From: CAWKOH01 sp963851245
GTDB taxonomy: Bacteria; Actinomycetota; Acidimicrobiia; Acidimicrobiales; Palsa-688
Reading direction: 5' to 3'
DNA: 64,000 nt
Assembly (NCBI GenBank): GCA_963851245.1
Contig: CAWKOH010000003.1
Span: forward strand, 434,001 to 498,000
How positions within the stretch are numbered: the stretch's first letter is position 1; the number at the start of each line of letters is the position of its first letter. Of this stretch, positions 43,643 through 52,338 are shown piece after piece. The notes under the pieces are model-generated. The model was not told where the DNA came from. It ran no database searches and worked only from the letters and a program-made list of their open reading frames with translations. The position numbers and the translations under genes are program-made.

Positions 43643-45525
43643 TTCGGAGGTGCGGGCTCCTGCTCGGGCGAGTGGGGGAGTTCGGTCGGTGGGGCTGCCT
43701 CGGCTGACGGGGCGGTCGTCTCGCCCGCGCCTACCTCGGGGTCCGGAGCCTCGGCGGTCGTCTCCCGGATCGGTGCCTCGGGGGCCGTCGCCTCCCGGAT
43801 CGGCGTCTCTTGCGTCGTGGTGGCGACGGCTTGCGGTACCTCCGTCGTCACAGCTGTGACCTCGGCGTCCGACCGGTCAGGCGCAACTGCCGGATGAGCG
43901 GATTCGATGCCACCGTCTGGAAGTGCCGGGGCATCGGGCGCCTCGATTGCAGACGCTTCGGTGTCCGGCGCCGTGCTTTCGGTGGCGCTCGATTCGGGCG
44001 TGGTGCCATGCCCTTCGGGCTGGGCGGCTCGTTCAGGTTGGCTTGCCCCGGATCCCCGGGCGCCGCCGTGGTCGTGGCCAGCCTCCCTCTGCGAGCCGCG
44101 GCGGCGCGACGGCTTCGACCGGCGCGGTCCGGTCGCACCCGAATCGGGCCGGCGCCGGGTAGGTGTGGGGACCGGCGGTGGCGGAATGGACACCCCCAGC
44201 AACTTGGCCAGAGCCGGGATGCTCCCCGAATGCTGATGGGCCGATCGCTTGAGATCGGGTGGGGGATCGGCAGGAAGACCCACCGGCTGGACCGAGCGCC
44301 GCACCGGTGATACCGCCACCGCGTCGAGCAAAGCGACCCAGCGATCGGCCGGAGTATCCGGGGACATCGCCGCCCCGGCTGCATCCGTCAAGCGCTGGTT
44401 CAAGTCGGGGTCCAGTCGGGCGGCCGGGTCGGGGGGCCGGGCGCTCAGCCGCAGGGCCCGCACCACCCGTCCGTCGTCGAGCTGCTTGGCGATGTCGCCC
44501 GACCACTCCTGGTACATGGCGGTGACCCGACGGTCGAGGGCTTCCCGGACTTTGGCGGCCAGGGCGCGAGTCTCTTCGTCGCGCGCTATGTCGGCGCCGG
44601 CCGCCACCGAGCGGAGGTCGCGCAGTGAAATCTCGTCCGCGCTGGACGCCGCTGCCTCGGCCCGGTCCCGCCATTCAGCTGCCTTCAATCGCGGCAGCAG
44701 CCTTTCGGCCATCGCGATCAGCTCGTCGGTGTTGGGAGCCGGGCGGCCCTCTGCCGTCGCTTTCTCGCGCTCGAGATGCAGGGCCGTCCGTACCGCTGGT
44801 ATGCCGCCTCGAAGTACCTGCTCTGCGATCGGCCTCTCTTCCGGCGGGAGTGCTTCCATCACGGCTCGCCGGTGGGTGTTGCCAGGATTCAGCCGGCGAG
44901 GCCGGGGCCGTTCCGCCTCCACCTCGGCGGCCGAAGGCGTCGTGGTAACCCGCTCGCGCCGGCCGCGCCCGGATCCGCCCTCCCGCCCTGGGGCATGCTC
45001 TGTTCCGGTGGGGCCGGTCCCGGTCGGACGGTCGGTTCGGTTGCGGTCTCGCCTCTCGCCGGGACCCCGGTGGCCCCCCGTTCGGGCGGCCGGCTCGCGT
45101 GACTCGGCGCCGCCGTCCCGTCGCGGCCGGCCGCTGTCGCGTCCGGTCTGGGGGCGGCCCTGGTCCCGATCGCGGCGGGGGCGGCTCTCGTCGCGATCGC
45201 GACGGCGATCCCCGGAACGATGATCAGCCCGGCCCGCCAGTTGCGTCGTGACTCCTGGCGTCTCCGGCCGGCCCGGCCCGACCACCTCGATGCGCACAGC
45301 CTCGGGCCTGGAGTCGGTCTTGGGCGCCACTACCGAGATGATCGTTATACCTTCTAGCTCGAACTCGGCCTCGGCCTTCACCACGTCGCCGGCTTTGGCG
45401 CCGGAGTGAAGAAGGCTGCCGTCGAGCACACCCCGCGGCTCGCGGGCGCCGGCGGCTCGCCAGGTCCACGACCCGTCGGACCGCGCGCTGGTCAACTCGA
45501 TCTCAATGCGCCGCGACACGACCAT
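43639..45525 (-). CDS. Large disordered Arg/Pro/Glu-rich protein of unknown function
   Basis: The 628-residue product starts with a short conserved-looking domain (about residues 1-70: VSRRIEIELTSARSDGSWTW, then GAKAGDVVKAEAEFELEG) that resembles a small beta-barrel. An Arg/Asp/Gly-rich tract (about residues 95-190) follows, then a helical middle region (about 200-360, with PEERPIAEQVLRGGIPAVRT) and a long Pro/Thr/Glu-rich tail. The RGR/RDR tracts suggest nucleic-acid binding, but I know no family name. I take ATG 45525. It diverges from the alpha/beta hydrolase. Confidence 0.7.
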   Translation of the reverse strand: MVVSRRIEIELTSARSDGSWTWRAAGAREPRGVLDGSLLHSGAKAGDVVKAEAEFELEGITIISVVAPKTDSRPEAVRIEVVGPGRPETPGVTTQLAGRADHRSGDRRRDRDESRPRRDRDQGRPQTGRDSGRPRRDGGAESREPAARTGGHRGPGERRDRNRTDRPTGTGPTGTEHAPGREGGSGRGRRERVTTTPSAAEVEAERPRPRRLNPGNTHRRAVMEALPPEERPIAEQVLRGGIPAVRTALHLEREKATAEGRPAPNTDELIAMAERLLPRLKAAEWRDRAEAAASSADEISLRDLRSVAAGADIARDEETRALAAKVREALDRRVTAMYQEWSGDIAKQLDDGRVVRALRLSARPPDPAARLDPDLNQRLTDAAGAAMSPDTPADRWVALLDAVAVSPVRRSVQPVGLPADPPPDLKRSAHQHSGSIPALAKLLGVSIPPPPVPTPTRRRPDSGATGPRRSKPSRRRGSQREAGHDHGGARGSGASQPERAAQPEGHGTTPESSATESTAPDTEASAIEAPDAPALPDGGIESAHPAVAPDRSDAEVTAVTTEVPQAVATTTQETPIREATAPEAPIRETTAEAPDPEVGAGETTAPSAEAAPPTELPHSPEQEPAPPN

Positions 45526-45586
45526 CAACGCTACCGGACCCGGCGCCGGGCTGTCCTGCCCTAATCGACCCGGATATCCTGCCCGG

Positions 45587-46267
45587 ATGACCGACGTCCC
45601 GGTACTCCTCGTACACGGTTTCGCATCATCATTCGAACGCAACTGGCGCGAACCCGGTTGGGTCGATTTGCTAGAGGAGGAAGGTCGCCAGGTGATAGGC
45701 GTCGACCTGCTCGGGCACGGCGAAGCCGAGAAACCGACCGACCCTCACGCTTACGCCCACCTGGAGCGGTCCGTGACCGACCGGATGCCTCCGTCGGGGC
45801 AGGTCGACGCCATCGGCTTCAGCCTGGGCTCCCAGTTGTTGCTTCGGGTGGCGTCCATAGAACCAGAGCGGTTCCGACGCCTCGTCGTGGCCGGGGTAGG
45901 CGAGAACGTGTTCTCGGCGTCGGACTCAGAAGCAGTGGCCCGGGCCATCGAGACCGGGGAGCGGGACCTGACCAGCCACGAAGCGGCGGGGGCATTTGTC
46001 CGTTTCGCGGCGGGATCGGACAACGACCCGGCTGCCCTGGCCGCCTGCATGCGCCGCAAGAGCACGCCTCTCACCGAATCCGACCTGGCCAAGATCAGCG
46101 TGCCCGTACTCGTGGTGCTCGGAGATCGAGATTTCGTCGGCTCGGCCGACCGGCTCATGAAAGCGTTGCCGTCCGCCCAACTGGTGTCGCTGTCCGGTGC
46201 CGACCACTTCGGGACCCCGAAGGATTTCCGCTTCGTAGACGCCGCGCTGGAGTTTCTCCGCGACTGA
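45587..46267 (+). CDS. Alpha/beta hydrolase
   Basis: The 226-residue protein has the alpha/beta-hydrolase order: oxyanion segment VLLVHGFASS near the N-terminus, nucleophile elbow GFSLGS, catalytic Asp in LGDRDF and His in GADHFGTP. The substrate is unknown. TATCCT ends 6 nt before the ATG, suggesting a leaderless transcript. There is no signal peptide. Confidence 0.9.
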   Translation: MTDVPVLLVHGFASSFERNWREPGWVDLLEEEGRQVIGVDLLGHGEAEKPTDPHAYAHLERSVTDRMPPSGQVDAIGFSLGSQLLLRVASIEPERFRRLVVAGVGENVFSASDSEAVARAIETGERDLTSHEAAGAFVRFAAGSDNDPAALAACMRRKSTPLTESDLAKISVPVLVVLGDRDFVGSADRLMKALPSAQLVSLSGADHFGTPKDFRFVDAALEFLRD

Positions 46268-46320
46268 AGTCGGTCGTGTCCGGAGAGCGGATCCGATCCG
46301 GCTGCTAGCCTGCCCGGTCC

Positions 46321-46434
46321 ATGGGTCGCGGAGCACGCTCGACAGTCAGGTGGAAGCACGATCGCATCCGGCGCAAGAAGGCGCGCGACGCCCGCATCCG
46401 GGCGGCCAAGGCGGCGGCCCGCCAGCCCGCCTAG
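46321..46434 (+). CDS. Very small basic protein (37 residues), possible ribosome-associated protein
   Basis: The ORF encodes 37 residues of which about 15 are Arg or Lys, beginning MGRGARSTVRWKHDRIRRKK and ending AARQPA. TAGCCT ends 9 nt before the ATG, so it could be a leaderless single gene. The composition and the RWKHDRIRRKKARDARIR core resemble tiny ribosomal proteins such as eL41-like or actinobacterial bL37/bS22-type peptides, but I cannot assign it to one. A chance ORF of this composition in high-GC DNA is possible, although it sits neatly in a gap with a promoter-like box. Confidence 0.55.
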   Translation: MGRGARSTVRWKHDRIRRKKARDARIRAAKAAARQPA

Positions 46435-46483
46435 AAGCCAAACTTCGAACGGGGCCCAAGCCGGCTCCGGTCGGCGCTCTGTG

Positions 46484-46513
46484 ATTTCCGGATAACTGTG
46501 ATTATCCGGAAAT
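46484..46513. promoter_or_regulatory. Perfect palindrome with 12-bp arms
   Basis: ATTTCCGGATAA (46484-46495) and TTATCCGGAAAT (46502-46513) are exact inverted copies separated by CTGTGA. The dyad is AT-richer than its surroundings. It could be an operator for a dimeric regulator or a terminator, but there is no T-run of note after it. No further copy was seen in the window. Confidence 0.6.
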
Positions 46514-46578
46514 AGTCTTTACACCAGGTCTGATCCAAGGCGACCTGCCCTGACGACCGGCCTCCCCTCGCCGGTTCT

Positions 46579-46660
46579 CTCGGTGTCACTTGGCGCTCTC
46601 GGTGCCAAAGCACGGCCAAACTGCGCCGGATTGACACCGAGACGCTGAAGTGGCACCGAG
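46579..46660. repeat. Inverted copies of the TGACACCGAG motif
   Basis: CTCGGTGTCACTT (46579-46591) is the exact reverse complement of AAGTGACACCGAG found at 46698-46710 and 46748-46760. CTCGGTGCC (46598-46606) and the copies at 46631-46641 and 46651-46660 extend the symmetry, so the stretch can fold into a long imperfect hairpin with the start of the tandem array. Confidence 0.7.
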
Positions 46661-46800
46661 ACTGGCAGGCGATCGCTGATAGAGCTCCCCGGCGCTTAAG
46701 TGACACCGAGACTGGCAGGCGATCGCTGATAGAGCTCCCCGGCGCTTAAGTGACACCGAGACTGGCAGGCGATCGCTGATAGAGCTCCCCGGTGCTGACT
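46651..46800. repeat. Three tandem 50-bp repeats
   Basis: Units start at 46651, 46701 and 46751. They share TGACACCGAGACTGGCAGGC followed by GATCGCTGATAGAGCTCC and CCGGCGCTTAAG; the first has one base change near its start and the third diverges at its end. There are no unique spacers between units, so this is not CRISPR. The number and layout recall the 65-bp array at 2142, but the sequences are unrelated. Confidence 0.9.
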
Positions 46801-46959
46801 CCAGGTCCCGCCGCCGGCCCGAGGCTCTAGCCGCCGAGGCTCCGCCGCCGACGCCCCGGCCGAAAAACTCACCCGAATAAAAGTAGGGAGTGCTATCTTT
46901 ACCTCAAGACCCGGATGGCCGCGGAGGCATCCGGGAGACAGAGGGAGGAGGCCGAGGCC

Positions 46960-47685
46960 ATGCCCACCGCCATTGTGACCGGAGCGTCGAGGGGTTTGGG
47001 GCGGGCCATTGCCGCCGGATTGGTTGCCGGCGGCTGGTCGCTGGTCATCGACGGCCGTGATGCCGAGGCGTTAGCCAGCGCAGCCGCCTCTCTGCAGGCC
47101 GCGCTGCGACCGGGAGCCGGCCTGCGGGCTGTCCCCGGGGACGTTACCGAGAGCGACCACATCGCCGGGCTGGTCGCCGCCGCCCACGAGCTGGGCGATC
47201 TGGAGCTGGTGGTCAACAACGCCAGCTCTCTGGGAACGAGCCCCCTGCCGGCCCTCACCGATTACCCCTTGGCCGGTTTCCGAACCGTGCTCGAGACCAA
47301 TGTCGTCGCCCCCCTGGCTCTCACACAGGCGGCCGCTCCCCAGCTGGACCGGGCCGTCCGTCCCCGGGTCATCAACGTTACTTCGGACGCCTCGGTCGAG
47401 GCCTACGAGGGTTGGGGTGGGTACGGGGCATCCAAGGCGGCCCTGGATCACCTAGGCGCCGTTCTCGGCGCCGAACAACCCCGGTGGCGGGTGTGGACAG
47501 TCGACCCGGGGGACCTGCGCACCCAGATGCACCAGGACGCCTTCCCCGGGGAGGACATCACCGACCGGCCGGAGCCGGAAACGGTGGTACCAGCCCTGCT
47601 GGCTTTGATCGACAGCGCCCACCCCTCCGGCCGGTTGCGGCTGAGCGAGCTGGAGCTTCTCGAGACCGTTGGGAGCGGGACATGA
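46960..47685 (+). CDS. Short-chain dehydrogenase/reductase
   Basis: The 241-residue oxidoreductase has the SDR cofactor loop TGASRGLGRA, the NNAS motif, and the catalytic YGASK, preceded by an active Ser in NVTSDAS. The substrate is unknown. GGGAGGAG upstream and a TATCTT box support expression from ATG 46960. Its stop overlaps the start of the QueA-family gene, so the two are co-translated; no functional link between them is obvious. Confidence 0.9.
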   Translation: MPTAIVTGASRGLGRAIAAGLVAGGWSLVIDGRDAEALASAAASLQAALRPGAGLRAVPGDVTESDHIAGLVAAAHELGDLELVVNNASSLGTSPLPALTDYPLAGFRTVLETNVVAPLALTQAAAPQLDRAVRPRVINVTSDASVEAYEGWGGYGASKAALDHLGAVLGAEQPRWRVWTVDPGDLRTQMHQDAFPGEDITDRPEPETVVPALLALIDSAHPSGRLRLSELELLETVGSGT

Positions 47686-48852
47686 CCGAGGCGACCTACC
47701 TCACCGATCGCGAGCCGGCACGCGAGGCACTGCGCGAGCCAAACCACCCACCGCCGACGGTTCCGCCCCGCTTCGATCCCGAGCGGTTCCGTCTGCCCCC
47801 CGAGCTCGAGGCTTCGTCACCCCCCGAAGCCCGCGGCCTGTCGCGAGACGCGGTGCGACTCATGGTGGCGCACCGGGCCGACGGCCGGCTCGAGCACCAC
47901 GTCTTCACCGACCTCCCGGCCCTGCTCGAACCCGGCGACGTCGTGGTGGTCAACACCTCCGCCACCCTGCCCGCCGCTTTGCCGGCCACCACCCGATCAG
48001 GCCGGCCTGCCGCCGTTCACCTCTCCGGCCGGCTTCCCGGCGGCCTGTGGATGGTCGAGTTGCGCCGCCGCTTCCGCCGGGGAGAGCACACTGAGCACCA
48101 TGTGTGGGACACGGCTCCCTGGCTGGATGCCGATGCCGGCACAATCGTCGACCTCCCCGATGGTGGATCCCTGCAGCTGAGGGTGCCTGCGGCGGCGGGA
48201 CCGGGGCCGGCCACCGCAGTACGGCTTTGGATCGCCACGCTGGAGCTTCCGGATGCTCTTCTCGCCTACATGGCTCGCCACGGCCGGCCCATCCGCTACA
48301 GCTATGTGGCGGATGACTGGCCCGTCTCCAGCTATCAGACGGTCTTCGCGGAGGTGCCCGGCAGCGCCGAGATGCCCAGCGCGGCCCGCCCGTTCAGTGC
48401 TGAGGTGACGACGCGGCTGGTGCTCGCGGGGTGTGACCATAGCTCCGTTCGTCCTGCACTGCGGGGTGTCGTCCCCCGAAAGCCACGAGCCGCCTGCGCC
48501 GGAATGGTTCCGGGTCCCTCCCGTCACCGCGGGCCACGTCAACAGCGCTCACCGATTGGGCCACCGGGTGATTGCCGTCGGAACCACAGCCGTCAGAGCG
48601 CTCGAGACCGTGACCGACGACCGCGGCCTGGTTCATCCCAACGAGGGCTGGACGGAGCTGGTGATCGACGCCGGCCGTACGATCAAAGCGGTGGACGGCC
48701 TGATCACGGGTTGGCACGAGCCGGGTGCTTCTCATCTGTCCCTCCTGCAGGCGCTGGCGGGGCCGGACCTGGTGGCCACTTCGTACCGGGAGGCCCTGGC
48801 CCATGGATACCTGTGGCACGAGTTCGGTGACAGCCACCTGATCCTGCCATGA
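47682..48852 (+). CDS. QueA-family S-adenosylmethionine:tRNA ribosyltransferase-isomerase, one frameshift
   Basis: QueA transfers the ribosyl part of S-adenosylmethionine to 7-aminomethyl-deazaguanine in tRNA during queuosine synthesis. The N-terminal part contains RLMVAHRADGRLEHHVF and LLEPGDVVVVNTSATLP, typical of the family, and the C-terminal part GTTAVRALET and the segment LLQALAG. One extra base near 48430 breaks the frame; removal restores VTIAPFVLHCGVSSPE. Several actinobacteria carry a divergent QueA-like protein outside queuosine operons, and no tgt or queCDEF genes are seen here, so the substrate may differ. Confidence 0.82.
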
Positions 48853-49661
48853 ACGCCGCCAGCCGCGGACAGTCCACGACCAGCCGGCCCTCCGAACCGG
48901 TGGAGCTGGCGCCGTCGGAGTCGGCCGGCCAGCAGGTGGCCCTGTCGGCTATGGGTCGGGCCCGGACAGCGCTTCTCACCGCCTTGAAGACGAATGGTGA
49001 AGCCACCGCCGAGCAGCTGGCGGCCGAGCTGGGCATCACGGTGGGCGCCGTGCGCCAGCAGTTGGGGCCATTGGGCCAGGAGGGTCTGCTCGCCCATCGG
49101 GACGAGCGCCCCGGGCCGGGCCGGCCCCGCCGCTGGTATTGCTTGACCCCGGCCGCTGAGAGCCTGTTCCCCAAGCGCTACGGACAGCTGACCAACCAGC
49201 TGCTCGGCTTCATTGAGGAGACCGACCCGAGCCTCGTTTCGGAAGCGTTCGTGCGCCGCAGCCGGCAGCGCCAGGAAAGGGCCCGGGACCGGCTGGAGGG
49301 CCGCCCCTTTGACGAAAAGGTGGGCGAGCTGGCCCGTATCCTCGACGAGGACGGTTACCTGGCCGCCTGTGAGCAGATCGACCCCTCGTCGTGGCGGATC
49401 ACCGAACTCAACTGCGCCATCCTGGATGTGGCCCGCCACCACCGCGAGGCGTGCGGGAGCGAGTTGGCGTTCCTGCGGTCGGTCCTGCCCGAAGCCTCGG
49501 TCGAGAGGGTGACCCACATCCTGGCGGGAGGGCACGCCTGCTCCTATGAGGTGCGCCTGCCGTCCGGTGACGCCGGCGAGGCGGGCCCGGCCGGCGCGGC
49601 CCAGCCCGCGAGGCCAGGCCCACAAGGCCGGCACGACCGGGGATCCCAGGAGCCCAAGTAG
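48849..49661 (+). CDS. SufR-like helix-turn-helix regulator with putative iron-sulfur site
   Basis: The 270-residue protein has an N-terminal winged helix (about residues 40-100, ATAEQLAAELGITVGAVRQQ), a central helical region, and a C-terminal Cys-containing segment, NCAILDVARHHREACGSE followed by GGHACSYEV. The arrangement of conserved cysteines is that of SufR-type repressors, which sense iron-sulfur cluster status and control suf genes. No suf operon lies in the window; nfu is 9.6 kb away. The N-terminal 35 and C-terminal 40 residues are disordered. Its start overlaps the QueA-family stop. Confidence 0.78.
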   Translation: MNAASRGQSTTSRPSEPVELAPSESAGQQVALSAMGRARTALLTALKTNGEATAEQLAAELGITVGAVRQQLGPLGQEGLLAHRDERPGPGRPRRWYCLTPAAESLFPKRYGQLTNQLLGFIEETDPSLVSEAFVRRSRQRQERARDRLEGRPFDEKVGELARILDEDGYLAACEQIDPSSWRITELNCAILDVARHHREACGSELAFLRSVLPEASVERVTHILAGGHACSYEVRLPSGDAGEAGPAGAAQPARPGPQGRHDRGSQEPK

Positions 49662-49684
49662 CCGGCGGATAGCCTGGCCCGGCT

Positions 49685-50720
49685 GTGAGCCGCCCCGCCA
49701 CTGCCGCCCTTGCCGCCCGGCGGCGGTTGACGCCCAACTCGCTGTTAACCGATTCGGTCGAAGCCTGGCTGGTCAACCTGGGCGCGGCCAAGCCCTCCCC
49801 CGCCACTCTGATCGCCTACCGCCGCGATGTGGAGGGCATCGCCCGGCGGTTGGCCGTCCTCGAAGACCTGGGCGACCTGAACGACCTCAAGCTGCCCGAC
49901 CTGGAACGCAGCGCCCTGCGGGCGGCCTTCTCCTCCTGGGCGTCGGACCACGCCGCCACCTCCGTGCGGAGGGCCCACTCGGCCTGGTCGAACCTCTTCG
50001 ACTTCCTGGTGGCAGAGGGGGTCATGGACGGCAACCCGATGGCGGCCATACCGAAACCGAAGGCACCTACTGTGCTGCCTCGGTCGATCCGGGCCAGGGA
50101 CGCGGTAACCCGCCTTTTGCAGACAGCGGGCGAAGAAGACAGCCGGGCCCGCTACCCGTGGCCCCGGCGCGACCTGGCCCTGGTCGCCACCTTCTGCGTC
50201 ACGGGCATCCGCGAGGCCGAGGCGGCCGGGCTGAATGTCGGCTCGCTCGCCGGCGAGACGGGCGCCCGGCGGCTGGAGGTCAAGGGAAAGGGCGGCAAGG
50301 TGCGACCCATCCCGATCGGAGGCTCGCTCGAAGCGGTTCTCGATGCCTATCAGCGCGAACCGGCGCGACCGCTTCTCGAAGCACGACCTGGACCACCCCG
50401 CGACCCCCCTATTCGTCGACACCCGGGGCCGGCGCATGAACGTCGACCAGATCCGGTACCTCATCGAGAAGCTCTATGTGCGGGCCGGCATCCGGGCCCA
50501 GGTCCCGCCGGGCGCCTTGGTGCACGCCCTGCGCCACACCTTCGCCACGTCCGCCCTCGAAGCTGGGGCCGACGTCGTCGAACTTCAGGAGCTGCTGGGG
50601 CACGCCAGCCTGGAGACAACCAGGAGGTATCTGTCGGCGACGGCTCAGGGCCTGCGCCACGTAATCGAGGCCCACCCGAGCCAAGCCGCTCTGCGCCAGG
50701 CCGTTTCGAACCCGGACTGA
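49685..50720 (+). CDS. Tyrosine recombinase (XerC/D family), one frameshift
   Basis: The protein has an N-terminal SAM-like DNA-binding domain and the C-terminal catalytic domain with Arg in GIREAEAAGL, Lys in KGKGGKVRP, H-x2-R in HALRHTF, His in LLGHAS and Tyr in TTRRYLS. All catalytic residues are present, but one extra base near 50360 moves the second half into the next frame. Corrected length is about 344 residues, close to Xer proteins. It could be a chromosomal dimer-resolution enzyme or the integrase of a mobile element; no att-like repeats flank it. TAGCCT lies 9 nt before the GTG. Confidence 0.82.
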
Positions 50721-50774
50721 CGACCGGACGCCCTTTCGGCCGAACTCCCGCTCCTTGAGGGGTAGCGTTCTCGT

Positions 50775-51125
50775 ATGCGGCCCGAGGACCTCCTCCCGCG
50801 TCTGGTTCAGCTGGCCGAATGGGGCCAGCAGGTGACCGTCGAACTGGCCGTCCTGCCTCAGACGCTCGCTCAGCTACGCGAGGGGGCCGACAACTTCCAG
50901 CGGGTGACGAAGAGGTTGCTCGATGCCACCGAGACCCTCGAACGGATCAACCAGCTCCAGGGCCAGGCCGTCAAGTCGGTGCGGGACCAGATGGCGACCG
51001 CACCGGGAGCCACTCGCATGGTCGGCGCTCTCGACGAGCTGAACGAAGCCTTGGGCTCCCTCGGGCGGCTCAACCCGTTCTGGTCCCGCCAGGAGACCCG
51101 GGAAACCGAACAAGGCGACGATTAG
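50775..51125 (+). CDS. Hypothetical coiled-coil protein
   Basis: The 116-residue product is almost entirely helical, with heptad-like spacing (QTLAQLREGADNFQRVTKRL) and no membrane segments or cysteines. TAGCGT ends 6 nt before the ATG, suggesting a leaderless transcript. The family is not recognised. It converges with gcvT. Confidence 0.65.
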   Translation: MRPEDLLPRLVQLAEWGQQVTVELAVLPQTLAQLREGADNFQRVTKRLLDATETLERINQLQGQAVKSVRDQMATAPGATRMVGALDELNEALGSLGRLNPFWSRQETRETEQGDD

Positions 51126-51143
51126 ACCACCAGAGCTCGGGAC

Positions 51144-52217
51144 CTAGCCCTTCTTGTCGACGAAAGGAAGCGGAACCACCCGGGCCGGAATCGACCGGCC
51201 CCGCAGCTCGATCTCCGCCGGCGTGCCGGGACCGACATCGGGCGGCAGGAAGGCCAGAGCGATGCCGTGGCCGAGCACGGGCGAGAAGTTGCCGCTGCTG
51301 ACCTCTCCGCCCCGGACGCCGGCCAGAAGGACCCCCGCTCCGCTACGGGGGGGCTGCCGGCCCTCGGTCGCCAGGCCGGCCAGACGGCGGGCCGGCCCCG
51401 TGTCTCGCTCCCGCTCGAGCGCTTCCTTGCCCTGGAAGCCTTCCGGCTTCGTCCACGACACCACCCAGCCGAGCCCCGCCTGCAACGGGGTGATCCCCGG
51501 GCCGAGCTCGTGCCCGTGCAGCGGCAGGGCCGCTTCGAGACGGAGGGTGTCCCGGGCGCCGAGCCCGGCTGGTTGGACACCAGAAGCGAGCACGGCGTCC
51601 CAGAAAAACGGAGCGGCATCGGCGGGCACCGAGCACTCCACGCCGTCCTCGCCGGTGTAGCCGGTTCCGGCAGCCACGCACTCGTACCCACTCCACTCGA
51701 ACCGGGCGACCCGGAACCGGCCGACCTCGGCCGCGTCCTTCGAGACCTCGGCCAAGCGGACCCGGGCCTTCGGTCCCTGCACGGCGATGATGGCCCGGTT
51801 GCGGGTCACGTCAGTGCCACCGAGGGCGCCCCGGACCCGGGCCGTATTGGAGGCGTTGGGCATGACGTCGAACGTCTCGTCGTCGACCCACCAGACGATG
51901 ATGTCGTCGAGGACCGATCCGTCGGCCTGGTCGAGCAGATGCGTGTACTGGGCCCGGCCCGGGCCGATCTTCGTCAGGTCGTTGGTCAGCGTTCGCTGCA
52001 GAAGCTGGTGCGCCCCGGGACCGGTAACCCGTACCGTGCCCAGGTGGCTGACGTCGAAGGCAACCGCGTCCTGGCGGCAAGCGAGATGCTCGGCGATGGT
52101 GCCGGTCGAATAGGAAAGCGGCATCTCCCATCCGCCGAACGGCACCATTTTGGCCCCTAGAGCCCGGTGGGCCTGGTCCAGGGGCGAGTGGCGCAGGCTG
52201 GGCTCAGGTTCGCTCAC
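51144..52217 (-). CDS. gcvT: Glycine cleavage system T protein (aminomethyltransferase)
   Basis: GcvT transfers the methylene group from aminomethyl-lipoyl GcvH to tetrahydrofolate and releases ammonia. The 357-residue sequence has the N-terminal MVPFGGWEMPLSY, DVSHLGTVRVTG and the C-terminal GEVSSGNFSPVLG-like segment of the family. Length is typical. The GTG start is preceded at 6 nt by TAGGCT. gcvH lies 3 kb upstream in the same orientation; gcvP is not in the window. Confidence 0.95.
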   Translation of the reverse strand: MSEPEPSLRHSPLDQAHRALGAKMVPFGGWEMPLSYSTGTIAEHLACRQDAVAFDVSHLGTVRVTGPGAHQLLQRTLTNDLTKIGPGRAQYTHLLDQADGSVLDDIIVWWVDDETFDVMPNASNTARVRGALGGTDVTRNRAIIAVQGPKARVRLAEVSKDAAEVGRFRVARFEWSGYECVAAGTGYTGEDGVECSVPADAAPFFWDAVLASGVQPAGLGARDTLRLEAALPLHGHELGPGITPLQAGLGWVVSWTKPEGFQGKEALERERDTGPARRLAGLATEGRQPPRSGAGVLLAGVRGGEVSSGNFSPVLGHGIALAFLPPDVGPGTPAEIELRGRSIPARVVPLPFVDKKG

Positions 52218-52338
52218 ATCGGCAGCCTAGAACCTCCGGCTGCTCGTTCAACGGGGCCCTCCGAGGGCACCAGGCCAACCCAGGAGCGGCGCCGTGACCC
52301 TCACCGGCCCGAGGGATGGCAAGCCCTCCCGGGGCCGG

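Larger units (their letters stand above)
46435..46959. other. Repeat-rich intergenic region
   Basis: In 525 bp without a convincing gene I see a perfect 12-bp-arm palindrome (46484-46513), a set of inverted motifs around TGACACCGAG, three 50-bp tandem units and, at the right end, a promoter-like TATCTT before the SDR gene. The parts are listed separately. Confidence 0.7.

Noticed and set aside
46651..46800. Possible CRISPR array
   Set aside because: Units are directly abutted without unique spacers, and no cas genes are in the window.
49685..50720. Integrase of the tRNA-Pro element
   Set aside because: It is 9 kb outside the repeats, with no att-like sequence beside it; a chromosomal Xer role is equally likely.
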